This document shows, piece by piece, positions 21,961-32,870 of a DNA stretch of 64,000 nt; positions within the stretch are counted from its first letter, which is position 1, and every line of letters starts with the position of its first letter. Position numbers and translations under genes: made by a program. Where the stretch lies: the NCBI GenBank assembly GCA_029204225.1, contig CM055111.1, positions 10,746,785 through 10,810,784 on the forward strand. Reading direction: 5' to 3'. The notes under the pieces were generated by a model, which had not been told where the DNA came from, ran no database searches, and saw only the letters and a list, made by a program, of their open reading frames with translations. The stretch is from Diphasiastrum complanatum. Its lineage: Eukaryota > Streptophyta > Lycopodiopsida > Lycopodiales > Lycopodiaceae.

Positions 21961-23403
21961 GGTGCCGCTCTTCTTTCCATTCAGAGTACATCAGTTGCTG
22001 CTTCACTTTCACCATCCATGGGTCCTCTTCCTCAAGTTGATGTTGCTCCAGATTTACAGGTTGTTGTTGTGTGCCTTGCGCCTATATGCCTTGATTCACA
22101 GATATCGTATTCAGGGGTCATTCCTGGTTTCATTGATATTGAGGCCGTATTCCTTGGTGGTGTTCCTACTATTGCTTCTGCGCATACCTCAGATAGCCCT
22201 CCTGGTTCAGTGATTGGTGCGATATCTTCTCCATTGGTCTCTATATCTCCATCTCTTCAGTCCGTTATGACCGATGTTCCTGATGAATTCTCTGGGGTTC
22301 TTCACGGGTCCACGGTTGATGGTTCCCTCGTTATTGGAGATCAGGTTGTATTTTCTTTCACTTTACTCCATGGATCTCTGCTTGAGGCTTGTGATCTACC
22401 TCATGATATTTCTACGGTTCCTTACATGATTCATACACCTATGGACCTTATCGTTACGCATTTTCCATCAGAGGATATTTGCCAGATGGTCACTGATACT
22501 TATCTAGGGTATTTATATGTTGGGATCTTTCTAGATGAGTATACGGGTATCCTTCAGTCTCCTTGTGTTTCTACATATAGGTTTGCTGCAGTCGATGCCG
22601 ATGGTATGCACTTTTGGGCTTTATATGCATTAGAGGTTTTTCATGCGACTGATTCCTTTTGACCTCTTGAAATTTGGCATTCCTGGTTATTATGTATGGC
22701 TTGGTTTTCATTTGGACCTGTTGATTGGTGCTGGTTTTTCCATATTACTAATCGCCTATGGTGCGGATATCTCTATGATTATGTATGTGGCTCTCTATCT
22801 ATTCCTTGGATTGCTGCTCATTTTCAGGCTTGGCATATCCTGATGGCTTGGGTTATTGCCTCCGTTCCAGCTACTGTTTGTCCGGATGATCTTCAAATTC
22901 CCAATTATTTCGGGTTGCTCCATATCGCTTGGTCTCCGATGCCGAGTTGCCACTTTGTTCTGGTGTTCCGGGACCATCAGAGTACCTTGAGAGAGTTTCT
23001 TCTCCTATCTTGGATAGTTTTTGGGCATATTGCCGCCATATACTTCAGTGTTGCGCATATATGCTTTCATACTCATTCCCAGCTACACGTGGATATTGCT
23101 CTGATGCTTGCTACTGATGTTGCGGATCATGTTCCTAGTTCCAGTGCATTTCTTCTATTCCTCACGTGTGCGCCTGGAATGTACTTTGGGATTACACTTG
23201 CGGCCAGTTCCGATGGGTCCTCTGATTCTCCATCCATTTTTGTTGCATCCTGTGATGGATTGGTATGTACATATGAGGTCTTTCTGGATGAGTCTTTCGG
23301 GGAAAGTTTTTCAGTTGGGGCCTCTACTATTTCTAGATTTGTTGCTACTATTTTCATGCATCATATCTTTTTAGAAGATGCATTGCTTTCTTGGACCTTC
23401 TAG
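21937..23403 (+). pseudogene. element F pol-replacing region
   Basis: The frame from 21937 (241 codons) carries the protease tail SLPKAPGAALLSIQSTSVAA in frame into GPLPQVDVAP and then the unfamiliar region. It stops at 22662 and continues in another frame at 22696-23403. Shared blocks with C and G are SPPGSVIGAISSPLVSISPS, HFPSEDICQMVT, WHILMAWVIASVPA and LREFLLLSWIVFG. Here the in-frame fusion of protease to the new region is clearest. No known enzyme motif is seen. Confidence 0.72.
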
Positions 23404-23438
23404 AGCATTTGGCATGCTGCTCTTCTGGTGATATGGGC

Positions 23439-23812
23439 AGTTATGGACTTGGCTCATTACATTCGCCGAGTCCATTCTTTTATTGTTATTATGCATAAGC
23501 AGGCCTAAGGGCCCTTTTTATTCATATAGTGGCCTTGGGCCCTGTTTGGTTATATTTTTAGGACTTGGTCACATTGATTTGGAGTGGGGGTCCTCCTATT
23601 GGGAGGGTGCACTATTTTCCCTCCAAATCCTTTTCCCTCCCTTTTTTGAATCCTCCATTTGATTCAGGGAGAGGGTATAAGTAGGGCAACATTGTATTCC
23701 TTTATTCAGTTGATGATGATTGCTCCTCTTTTAGCCTCCTTAAGCATTCTCTTCCTGCTTTCTAGCTTAAGTCCTGCTTTCTAGCATAGCTAGTGAATCT
23801 TAGCTTGTAACT
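23439..23812 (+). repeat. 5' LTR of element C
   Basis: Starts AGTTATGGACTTGG and ends TAGCTTGTAACT, immediately followed by the primer site. The ends AGTTA and TAACT are inverted copies. The R-U5 part holds CTCCTTAAGCATTCTCTTCC. Confidence 0.93.
23676..23683 (+). promoter_or_regulatory. TATA box of element C 5' LTR
   Basis: TATAAGTA in the LTR, about 140 bp before its end. The same box is found in the E and G LTRs at the matching place. Confidence 0.6.
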
Positions 23813-23837
23813 TGGTATCAGAGCACTTTCCTGCAGA

Positions 23838-24580
23838 TTGGTGGAGGCTGTCCAGCGCCCTACCACCCATCACTTTCATCGATTTTTCTCCGTCAACCTT
23901 CCTGCAGATTGGTGGAGGCTGTCCAGTGCCCTACCACCCATCACTTTTATCGATTTTTCGTCATCATTTTTGCAAATTGGTGGTGGCTGTCCAACAGCGC
24001 CCTACTGCCCATCACTTTCGACAATTTCTTCATCATTTTTTGCAGTTTTGGTGGAGGCTGTCCAGCACCCTGCTAACCCATCACTTTCGTCGATTTTTTT
24101 GGCAAATTTTCATTGTTTTTGCAGATTTGGTAGCTATTGCCCAGCGCCCTACTACCTCATCATTTTCGACACTTTTCGTCACCGATTTGCTGTCCATTTT
24201 TTATATTGATTGGACGTTGTCCAACGCCCTACTATAATCTCATTTTCAGTGGTAACCCATCACTTTCGTCGATTTTTTCGGCGAATTTTCATTGTTTTTG
24301 CAGATTTGGTAGCTATTGCCCAGCACCCTACTACCTCATCATTTTCGACACTTTTCGTCACCGATTTGCTGTCCATTTTTTATATTGACTGGAGGCTGTC
24401 CAGCGCCCTACTACCGTCTCATTTTTAGCGGTTCTTTTCACCGACTTGCTGTCCGTTTCGGCTATTGATTGGAGGCTGTTCGGCACCTTACTTCAGCACC
24501 TTTTTTTTTTCAGCCTATTCTTCAGCATATTGTGGATCTTGGTAGTTGTTGCCCAGTGCCCTATTATCTTCAGCTTTTAC
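23838..24580 (+). repeat. element C leader tandem repeats
   Basis: About ten units built on GGCTGTCCAGCGCCCTAC or TAGCTATTGCCCAGCGCCCTAC, each followed by CATCA(C/T) and a T-rich stretch. One block of about 130 bp (24083-24210) is duplicated at 24250-24390. The region has no convincing protein. Confidence 0.85.
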
Positions 24581-24922
24581 CTCTCTTTGTTGGCACTACC
24601 AAGTGAACGACGGATCAGCACCCACCCAGGTAGTGCTTGTGCCCTTTCTGCACTTCCTTTTTGCACCTACTTGCTGTCTTTTCTGCTCACATACTGCTCT
24701 TTCCAGCCCCCTATTCCTGTTCATATTTGTTGCCTCACACCCTCCTCTTTCCATTTTTCCATTGTGTTAGAAACCTTCTACTTTCTCAGCCCCTCATTTT
24801 CTGATTATTATCCATCTTGATTGACTGTTTACGTGCCATTTTTGGTGATTTCGGAAGTTAGACTAAGTTGGGGTGATGACAAACGTCCTCTCCCTCAGGT
24901 TTTTGTCTCTTCCTTAGTCCCT

Positions 24923-26272
24923 ATGGCGACTTCTTCATCAGAAGACCCTCCGCAGAGCTCTTTAGATGATTGTTTTACACATATTGATTCCCGCATGGAT
25001 CATCTTGAGAGTCGTACTGATCGTATTCTTTCTAGCCTTGAGACTATCCTACCACGAGGGGATACCACCCCCCCAGACATTCTTCATCGTCCTGGTAAAG
25101 CACCTTTATTTCCTATTTTGAGTACGCCTGCTCCTGCTCCATCTCCATCTTCAGGAGGTGCTTTTGGTAGTACGTTTGGTCTCCCTTCATGTAGTGCTAG
25201 TTCTTATGGGTCTCCTTTCGGGTCTTCTATACCACCACCTGGATTTCCCTCCGCACCACCAAGATTTCCTTCTTCTACTTTTTCAGGTAATCCTGAGCCT
25301 CATTTTGCTCGTGATTTTCGTGATCGCATCCAGCTTACTACTTACTCCGGTTCATCTGATGGGAATATCTTGGAAAATTGGTTCTCTAAGTTAGAGACTT
25401 ATTTTCTCATGTATCCCAAGACTGAAACCCAGAAAGTGCAGTTGGCTGCGTTACATTTAGATGGTCGAGCTCAGACTTGGTGGCGTGTCTATCGCTCTGA
25501 GCCTACTCGTGAGGGATTACATATATGGCCTACTTTTCGGCATGATCTTCATATGGCTATGATTGACCCACAATGGTTGGTTCGCCAACGTGATCTGTTT
25601 CGTAGCCTTCGCCATACTAGTGATTTGACTGCTTATATTGATCAATTTATTGAGCTTTCCTACCTTTTTATTGATCTTCATCCTACAGAGCTTATTTCAC
25701 ATTTTATTGCCGGTCTTAGAGACACCTTAGGATATGATGTCTCATCTTTTCGGCCTCTTACTCTCTCAGATGCTATCTCCTTGGCTACTACCTTGCAGCA
25801 TAAGTATCTCGAGTTATCCACTTCTTCTCGTTTTTCTTGCTCTCATTCCACTGCTTCTCCTACTTTGGCTTCTTCTACTACCGCTCCTCCTGGTCTTCCT
25901 ACCGCTGTTTTTTACCATGAGGCTCTTACTCCAGATGATTTTGATGTTTATATCCATATTCTTGATACTCCTCAACCACACTCTGTTGATGAGCCGGCTG
26001 ACCCGCTTCCTGATGATCCTCCTTCTGCCGCTTGCCATGCACAGCTTGCTTATGCTACTTGGGCTGGTGGGCGTCCTGGTCCTCATTCTATTCGGTTACG
26101 TGTTCGCATTTTGGGGCGAGAGTATATTGCTTTGGTGGATACTGGCAGTACACATTCATTTATTAGCAGTTACATTTCCACCAGGATTCGTGCTACACCT
26201 ATTTCTGCTACACAGTCTCTCAGTGTCGAGGTTGCTCGTTCCCATTCTTTTTCCAATTCTCAGATGTTTTAG
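24923..26272 (+). CDS. element C gag-protease frame
   Basis: The start MATSSSEDPPQ at 24923 is chosen because gag of D, E and G begins alike; the frame is open from 24821. Order: Gly/Ser/Pro-rich linker, PEPHFARDFRDR, gag core (ENWFSKLETYF, LHLDGRAQTWWRVYR, AMIDPQWLVRQRD, ELISHFIAGLRDTLGYDV), acidic linker, then protease with active site [13 protein letters not shown]. The CCHC knuckle that D2 and E have is absent. The frame ends at a TAG (26270-26272) where element E has CAG. Protease sequence goes on past the stop to about 26530. Confidence 0.88.
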   Translation: MATSSSEDPPQSSLDDCFTHIDSRMDHLESRTDRILSSLETILPRGDTTPPDILHRPGKAPLFPILSTPAPAPSPSSGGAFGSTFGLPSCSASSYGSPFGSSIPPPGFPSAPPRFPSSTFSGNPEPHFARDFRDRIQLTTYSGSSDGNILENWFSKLETYFLMYPKTETQKVQLAALHLDGRAQTWWRVYRSEPTREGLHIWPTFRHDLHMAMIDPQWLVRQRDLFRSLRHTSDLTAYIDQFIELSYLFIDLHPTELISHFIAGLRDTLGYDVSSFRPLTLSDAISLATTLQHKYLELSTSSRFSCSHSTASPTLASSTTAPPGLPTAVFYHEALTPDDFDVYIHILDTPQPHSVDEPADPLPDDPPSAACHAQLAYATWAGGRPGPHSIRLRVRILGREYIALVDTGSTHSFISSYISTRIRATPISATQSLSVEVARSHSFSNSQMF

Positions 26273-26580
26273 GGCTTGGACTACAGCATTGGTGACTTCT
26301 CTGGACAGGCAGATTTCTATATTATTCCTCTAGAGCTCTATGACATTATTCTTGGTGCAGATTAGTTTTCATCACTTGGTATTGTTGCTGTGGATCTTTC
26401 TCAGCAGACACTGTCTTTTACACATGTTGGTCGGCATCATTTACTTTCTGGTATTGATTCCCAGAGTGACTATCAGTTGGTTACCAGGAAGCAGTTTATG
26501 CGTAGCCTGCCAAAGGCTCATGATGCAGCTCTTCTTTCCATTCAGAGAGTACATTAGTTGTTGCTTCACTTTCACCGACC

Positions 26581-28440
26581 GTGGGTCCTCTTACTCAGGT
26601 TGATGCTGCTCCGGATATACAGATTGTTGCTACGTGCCTTGCGCCTATATGCCTTGATTCACAGATATCGTATTCGGTGGTCATTCCTGGTTTCATTGAT
26701 ATTGAGGCCGTATACCTTGGTGGTATTTCTACTATTGCTTTTGCGCCTACCTCAGATAGCCCTCCTGGTTCGGTGGTTGGTGCAGTATCTTCTCCATTGG
26801 TCTCTATATCTCCATCTCTTGAGTCTGTTATGGCCGATGTTCCTGCTGATTTCTATGGGGTTCTTCACAGGTCCACGTTTGCTGGTTCCCTCGCTATTGG
26901 TGATCAGGTTGTATCTTCTTTCGCTTTATTCCATGGATCTCTGCTTGAGGTTTGTGATTTGCCTCATGACATTTCTACGGTTCCTGACATGATTCATGAG
27001 CCTTTCGCCCTTACCATTACACATTTTCCATCCGAGGATATTTGCCAGATGGTCACTATTACTTATCTAGGGTATTTATATGCTGGGATCTTTCTAGATG
27101 AGTATACGAGGATCCTTCAGTCTCCTTGTGTTTCTACATATAGGTTTCATGCAGTCCATGCCGATGCTATGGCTATATGGCATTCATGGTTATTACATAT
27201 AGCTTGGTTTTCATTTGGACCTGTTGATTGGTGCTGGTTTTTCCATATTACTGATCGCCTATGGTGCCGACATCTCTATGATTATGCATGTGGCTCTCTA
27301 TGTGTTCCTTGGATTGTTGCTCATTGTCAGGCTTGGCATATTCTGATGGCTTGGGTTATTGCCTCCGTTCCAGCTATTGTTTGTCCGGGTGATCTTCAGG
27401 TTCCCCGTCATTTCGGGTTGCTCCATATCGCTTGGTCTCCGATGCTGAGTTGCCACTTTGTTCTGGTGTTCCGAGACCATCAGGGTACCTTGAGAGAGTT
27501 CCTTCTCCTCTCTTGGATAGTTTTTGGAGATGTTGCCGCCATATACTTCAGTGTTGCTCATATGTGCTTTGATACTCATTCCCAGATACATGTGGATAAT
27601 GCTCCGATGCTTGCTACTGATGTTGCGGATCCCGTTCCTCGTTCCAGTGCATCTCTTCTATTCCTCACTTGTGCGCCTGTTTGGGATTACACTTGCGGCC
27701 AGTTCCGATGCATCATCCGATTCTCCATCCGTTTTTGGTGTATCCTATGATGGATTGGTATGTCCATATGAGGTCTTTCTGGATGAGTTTTCCAGCTACA
27801 GATTTTCAGTTGGGGCCTCTACTATTTCTAGATTTGTTGCTACTGTTTTCGTGCATCATATCCTTTTAGATGATGCATTGATTTCTTGGACCTTTTGGAG
27901 CTTTTGGCATGCTGCTCTTCTCGTGATATGTGCCTTGAGGGTACCGTGTGCCATTGCTACTTCTCATTCATGGGCCTTATGGATACCTTGGGCTTTTGAC
28001 CATGCTGGTGCATATTTCTCCATTTTAGCTATCCTTTGTGAGGATGATCTCTTTATGCTCCATGTTTCCTGGCATATCGCTTGCTTTTCCATGCTGTTAC
28101 AGCGTGCATGTTATCCTGCTTATGTTCCTACTCTTTGGTGCTGGTCTTCCGATACTGCTATCTTTTCTTGGGGCACCTTGCACATAAGGTTGATGGTGAC
28201 ATGTATGATGCGGCTATTCACGATGAGTGTACATCTCTTTTTCAGTTTCCTTATTGGCTTCCCGTTGCTGATGCAGTTCTACCTTCTCGGGCTTTTTGGA
28301 TACCTCGGTATGATGTCCCTATCATTTGGGCTGATCCTCTACTAGCTTGGGCATTGCGGATACCTTGGCATTCCTAGTTGCTGCTTGATCTATTTCTGGT
28401 TCCCTGGCATTCCTGGTTGTTCCATATTGCTTAATTTCTG
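26581..28440 (+). pseudogene. element C pol-replacing region (unfamiliar protein)
   Basis: I do not recognise this protein. A 389-codon frame (26581-27750) and an overlapping one (27524-28345) cover it, with a small deletion near 27670 causing the shift. Blocks include SPPGSVVGAVSSPLVSISPS, HFPSEDICQMVTITYLGYLY, AWFSFGPVDWCWFFHIT, WHILMAWVIASVPAI, LREFLLLSWIVFGDVAAIYF, GLVCPYEVFLDEF and FSMLLQRACYPAYVPTLWCW. It is rich in Trp, His, Cys and Phe. A LLHIAW phrase occurs twice, hinting at internal repetition. Position between protease and chromodomain is where RT-RNaseH-integrase should be. Confidence 0.75.
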
Positions 28441-28722
28441 ATGACGCGGCCAAGATGTTCCCTTCGTCGCCATGATGTTGATCCTGAGTTATTCCCTTTC
28501 TTCCCAGCTGCCATTCACTAGGTTCGCCTTCACCATAGTCGACGTTGCCGACAGATTCAGTTTTTGAACCAGTGGGATGGTCGTCCTGTTGAGGAGGCCA
28601 CATGGGAGCCTATTGATGTGTTTTATCATACACCATTATTGGGAGATCAGGCTCAAGCCCTCATAGCTTTAGTTCTTTCCTCTACTACAGATATCATTGT
28701 AGATGTTCCCTCTACTTCATGA
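28440..28722 (+). pseudogene. element C chromodomain
   Basis: The plus strand reads SLRRHDVDPELFPFFPAAIH, stop (TAG 28519-28521 for CAG or CAA), VRLHHSRRCRQIQFL, then NQWDGRPVEEATWEPIDV and a tail ending in TGA at 28720-28722. A frame disturbance is visible around 28565. It matches the chromodomains of B, D1, E and G. Confidence 0.82.
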
Positions 28723-28938
28723 TTCGGCTACCTATGACTATTCTTTATTGTAGTATTTGCTTAGTACTTGCTTTACACAGTCATGATACTTTTGGGGTAT
28801 CTGTTGTGACGACTTATGTCTCTCCATCAGTATTTCCATTAGTTCGTGATTTTTCAGTATTTAGCATGCTTATATTATTATTCTAGATAGTCATTATGCT
28901 TGCTAGCCGGTGGAGGGCTCTGTTTTTCTATAGGGGAG

Positions 28939-29312
28939 AGCTATGGACTTGGCTCATTACATTCGCCGCGTCCATTCTTTTATTGTTATTATGCATAAGC
29001 AGGCCTAAGGGCCCTTTTTATTCATATACTGGCCTTGGGCCCTATTTGGTTATATTTTTAGGACTTGGTCACATTGATTTGGAGTGGGGGTCCTCCTATT
29101 GGGAGGGTGCACTATTTTCCCTCCAAATCCTTTTCCCTCCCTTTTTTGAATCCTCCATTTGATTCAGAAAGAGGTTATAAGTAGGGCAACATTGTATTCC
29201 TTTATTTAGTTGATGCTGATTGCTCCTCTTTTAGCCTCCTTAAGCATTCTCTTCCTGCTTTCTAGCTTAAGTCCTGCTTTCTAGCATAGCTAGTGAATCT
29301 TAGCTTGTAACT
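28939..29312 (+). repeat. 3' LTR of element C
   Basis: The 374-bp LTR begins AGCTATGG (one change from the 5' copy) and ends TTGTAACT. It is followed by TGGGC, the target duplication, and then by F sequence. Confidence 0.92.
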
Positions 29313-29442
29313 TGGGCCTTGAGGGTACTGTGTGCCATTACTACTTCTCATTCATGGGCCTTACGGATACCTTGGGCTTTTTGACCATGCTAGTGCACAT
29401 TTCTCCATTCTAGCTATCCTTTGTCAGGATGATCTCTTTATG
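29313..29442 (+). mobile_element. gypsy derivative F, part 3
   Basis: After the TGGGC duplication the plus strand continues with CCTTGAGGGTACTGTG and about 125 bp that match the inside of element C at 27930-28055. This is the continuation of F's pol-replacing region. F ends here at about 29442, truncated. Confidence 0.85.
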
Positions 29443-30267
29443 AATTGATTAACTCCAGCAACTGAAGGAAGAGAAGAAAGGAAATTGATTGGGCCAATCT
29501 AAAGGGTCAAATTTGTGTAACAGGTTAGAAAGAATACGACTATAGTTTGAAACATTTAGAATGTTTGTGAGAATGAGTTGTGTTTTAACATAAACATTTA
29601 GCATTTAAGGAGCTTGTAATATTGTGGTGAGTGTTTCCGGAAAAATTAGGGCTTAGTGTGTAGACTTTGGGTTAGTTTGCTCTCGCATCCCACCTGGGCA
29701 CTGGCTTTGTTTTTTTATATGCAAAGTTTGGTTGGCATATATTATTTAATTAAGCTTCCATTCTCAGCAAATAAATATATATTGCATATTTCTAGCTAGT
29801 ATTTGCAATTTTTTCATGTGCTATTGCCATCATTCATGTCTATTCAGCTTCAAACATTTCATTTCACTACCTATTATTGCTTTATGGGGTTCTATACAAA
29901 ATTGTCTTGCTAGATTTATGGCAACATAAATTCATGTCTTCATACGAGGACCCGTAAATATCCAGGATTCTGGAGTCATATACCTTTTAGTAGTTTTGTA
30001 TGGTGTCAATCTCATTCGAACTCTTCTTTGCAGCTAAAAGGTCATGGTTTGATGTTCTTGTAATATGGTTGCTTTCACAACTAAGAGGAGGAAGTATGTA
30101 CCATTGAATATTCATGGATCTGTCAAAAAGTGAGTCTTAAACCATGTGTTCTTTGATGCAGCATATAACTTACCCTTCAAAAATCAAACACTTAAGATTT
30201 ATACATCCACAACAGTTTGTAGTTTTACAAGTAAATCTAAGGAGACAAACAAGAATGAGGCTAAAAC
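29443..30267. other. intron sequence, no gene recognised
   Basis: AT-rich unique-looking sequence between the end of F and host exon 8. No reading frame or element was supported. Confidence 0.6.
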
Positions 30268-30361
30268 CATGTAAGTCTTTGATGGGCAAATAAGTGAAAG
30301 AAGATGACTGGACTGAAGTTCCTGTTGATGCAAATCCGCATCCACCTCCACCAATATCCAT
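30268..30361 (-). CDS. ASNSD1: ASNSD1-like, visible exon 8
   Basis: The 94-bp exon reads WILVEVDADLHQQELQ and continues with LLSLICPSKTYM. Acceptor AATTGGCAG and donor ATG|GTTTTA bound it. Its first base A completes an Arg codon (AG plus A) begun in exon 7. The longest open frame here is a different one and is misleading. This frame was chosen because the splice phases fit both neighbours and because VD.DL...(L)I.P..TYMD is the family pattern. Confidence 0.88.
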
Positions 30362-30575
30362 CTGCCAATTGATTTCAGATTAGATTTCTGTCATACCTTA
30401 TTAACACCAAAGAATGTTGGCATTTCTAAGTGATTGATTCAAAAGCACCAAGAACACATGATATTTTAAATTCCATCTGACTTTCTGAATACAATAAGTC
30501 AAGTTGCTAAGACAAGCTTTTTGAATCTTTTGAATCCTCAAATAGCATATAGAACACACATTTCTCCTTGTTTAC

Positions 30576-30681
30576 CTTCGTTGAGGAGAAAGTTCTTGAA
30601 GCTCTGCAATGCCTGCAATTGCAGTTCTTCTATCTGGAGCCAATAAACCCTCAAAACTAACATTCAATAGCTCTATCGCAC
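30576..30681 (-). CDS. ASNSD1: ASNSD1-like, visible exon 7
   Basis: The 106-bp exon encodes AIELLNVSFEGLLAPDRRTA and continues with AELQELSPQRR. The acceptor is GCATTGCAG and the donor CGAAG|GTAAAC. Its first two bases complete Cys with the last base of exon 6 (T plus GT). The ELLNV.F....APDR.TA..G..EL block follows the P-loop exon, as in ASNSD1 homologues, where it contributes to the ATP-binding fold. Confidence 0.93.
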
Positions 30682-31868
30682 CTGCAATGCTTTTGTACTC
30701 GTAGTAAGTAGCAAGCAAACATGACTGCTGAACATCGATAGCTTGTATCAGACTCATTTCACTGGCAAGATAAGGGTGTAACACATACTTTACGATGGAG
30801 AATTGTGTCCAGTATTAAAAAAAGAGAGACACATAAAAAATATCTAAAAAAGTGAACTTAACGTGGTTGAGAAATATACCAGAATACAACCTCTAACGCC
30901 CTCACTCACTTCTACCTACTACAAAATCATCCCATGCAGTATACTATCATGCATGAGATAAAACTCGATGAACTTTCAAAACAGAAAAGCATTGTCGATC
31001 AAACACTCATAACCTATTCTCTTGAAAGATCAAACAACAAACCTTAAGTTTTCTACCTTTTCAATCAACGTACTTCCGACATCAGCTAAGTACTAAATTG
31101 CAGACAGAAGACAGCAACAAGCTACCTGGATGGGAGGTCTATCCATCGTTTTAAAGAAAGGACATTATGCACTACAAGAAGTGATGTGAGAGCCAAATGA
31201 AATGGATGATAGCTTATCAAAGAGAAAATCACATCATGTAGCCAACCTGAACACCACAGTCAACGCCTGGGCTCTATTCTCTTCTGCATTCTATTATCTT
31301 GTTATTACCAACTAGCCTATGATAGTTGATATCACTCACTACAAGCCTTACCTATGAAAACGGCATGACACATTTTGGAAACGGCAATAGATCTCAATTC
31401 TCATGGCATGGAGACCTAAAAAGGATAGCTGGTCATCAAGTTTAATACCCAGGAGAGCAGACAAAACATGTTACAAAAAAGGTCTAGATTGACAAGTACA
31501 ATGTTTATAGATGATAATTTTGGGTGGAGGATTGACCTCAAGTTTCTCACCAGGCCAAATAAACAAACTCGCGGATCAATCATTTTCCGAGAATAGCACG
31601 ACCCATGATAGCATAGGTGCTGGGTCTATGAGACACATGGGAACACCCCAAGGCCCTATCTATAATCGATACAGATATCATTTTGGAGCTAGAAAGGTAT
31701 CCTTCCAGCCACCTTTGACCCTTTACAAGTCAAGATATCACAAAGTCCAAGCTTGCTCAAGCCAAAAGAACATTTTATTGTTGTCATGAGAGCTTCGGTT
31801 GGGTGGCCATGTGGAATCTACAGATTTATCTTCATATAAGCCTACAACTCCAGTTCATACATGGTTGA
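30682..31868. other. intron sequence, no gene recognised
   Basis: Host intron upstream of exon 7. No known element or supported reading frame was found up to the D1 LTR at 31869. Confidence 0.55.
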
Positions 31869-32332
31869 AGTTACGGACTACAGGATACAGGCCTACTGGG
31901 CTACTCTGCATATATTCCGTAGGCCTCTTTACATTTACTGTTGGTTATGTATATTTCTGGTTACGCATTTTATATTAGTCATGTACAGGCCCCAAAGCCT
32001 TTTTATATGCTTATGACCCGCACTAGGACCTTTTTTATGACATTGACTGGCCTTGGGCCCTTATTATATGGTTATATGTGGAGTGGGGCCCGTAGGAGGG
32101 CGCACTATTTTCCCTCCACATTTTGCCTCCCTTTACTTTTGAATTCTTATTTTAGGGTTCATTGGTAGGGTATTTATAGGGGCATTTGTACACTCATTTT
32201 TCAGATTATTGATTGGTATTGCTTGGGCTCTTCGTGGGAGAACCTATTGTCTTGTCTATTGCTTGTAGGGCTTTAGTCTATTGCTGTCTTTTATGCTTCA
32301 TTGATTCAACACATGAGATTTTGATCATAACT
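31869..32332 (+). repeat. D1 5' LTR
   Basis: A 464-bp LTR with ends AGTTACGG and CATAACT, followed by the primer site TGGTATCATAGC (32333-32344, one change from the usual sequence). A TATTTATA box lies at 32172-32179. It differs from the middle LTR at about nine positions by my count. Confidence 0.92.
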
Positions 32333-32679
32333 TGGTATCATAGCACTTTCCTGATTGCTAAATTTCATATCTGATTTTCTGATTGGGTGCCCATTTTCCT
32401 TGCTGATTTTTTCTCTCTTTGCTGAGAGTTTTCGTCTCTTTGCTTAAGCAACATTCAGCACAGTTTGGAGGACCAACTCCCATCAGAGCATTTTCCTTGG
32501 CGAAGCTTTAGCAGATAGTTAGCGGAAGTACTTCCGCTAAATTTGGCGGCCGGCAAAAAAAAAAAGGTTTTTTTTTTTGGGCAAATTATTTCCGGCGCCT
32601 AAGTTCCAAATCCTTTTCCCTTTTTTTTGAATCCTCCATTTGATTCAGGGAGAGGATTCCCAGCCATCTTTTCAGCACT

Positions 32680-32870
32680 GATTGTAGGCTGTCCAGTGCC
32701 CTACTTCATCACCTTTTTCAGCCATTGTTCCAGCAGAATTTCAGCCATATTTCAGTTTTGATTGGAGGCTGTCCATCGCCCTATTTCATCACGTTTTCCA
32801 CAGATTTCCAGCCATATTTTCAGCATTGATTGGAGGCTGTCCAGCGCCCACTTTCATTCTCCTTGTGGTC
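32680..32870 (+). repeat. D1 leader repeats
   Basis: Three copies of GGCTGTCCA(G/T)(T/C)GCCC with CTA(C/T)TTCATCAC between them. The stretch just before (about 32607-32655) resembles U3-R of the element C LTR. Confidence 0.8.

Larger units (their letters stand above)
20956..23438 (+). mobile_element. gypsy derivative F, part 2
   Basis: F continues after the G insertion with the end of its leader, an unfamiliar open stretch, protease, and the pol-replacing region. It is interrupted at 23439 by element C and resumes at 29318. Gag is not found in F. F is the host of both G and C and therefore the oldest element of this nest. Confidence 0.82.
23439..29312 (+). mobile_element. gypsy derivative C, complete, inserted in F
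   Basis: A 5874-bp element with 374-bp LTRs, flanked by the 5-bp target duplication TGGGC (23434-23438 and 29313-29317). Order: LTR, primer site TGGTATCAGAGC (23813-23824), leader repeats, gag-protease frame, unfamiliar region, chromodomain, purine tract (TAGGGGAG, 28931-28938) and LTR. RT, RNase H and integrase are absent, so it depends on another element for copying. Its two LTRs differ at about 9 of 374 sites by my count. Confidence 0.93.

Noticed and set aside
23813-23824. TGGTATCAGAGC as part of a tRNA gene
   Set aside because: Only the 3' end of the initiator tRNA is matched, directly after an LTR. It is a primer-binding site.
26581-28440. Pol-replacing region as a retroviral envelope gene
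   Set aside because: It lies between protease and chromodomain, not after integrase. No signal peptide, cleavage site or clear membrane anchor was seen.
30170-30361. Open minus frame starting MDIGGGGCGFASTG
   Set aside because: It is out of frame with the host gene. The neighbouring frame gives VEVDADL...SKTYM, which fits both splice phases and the family pattern.
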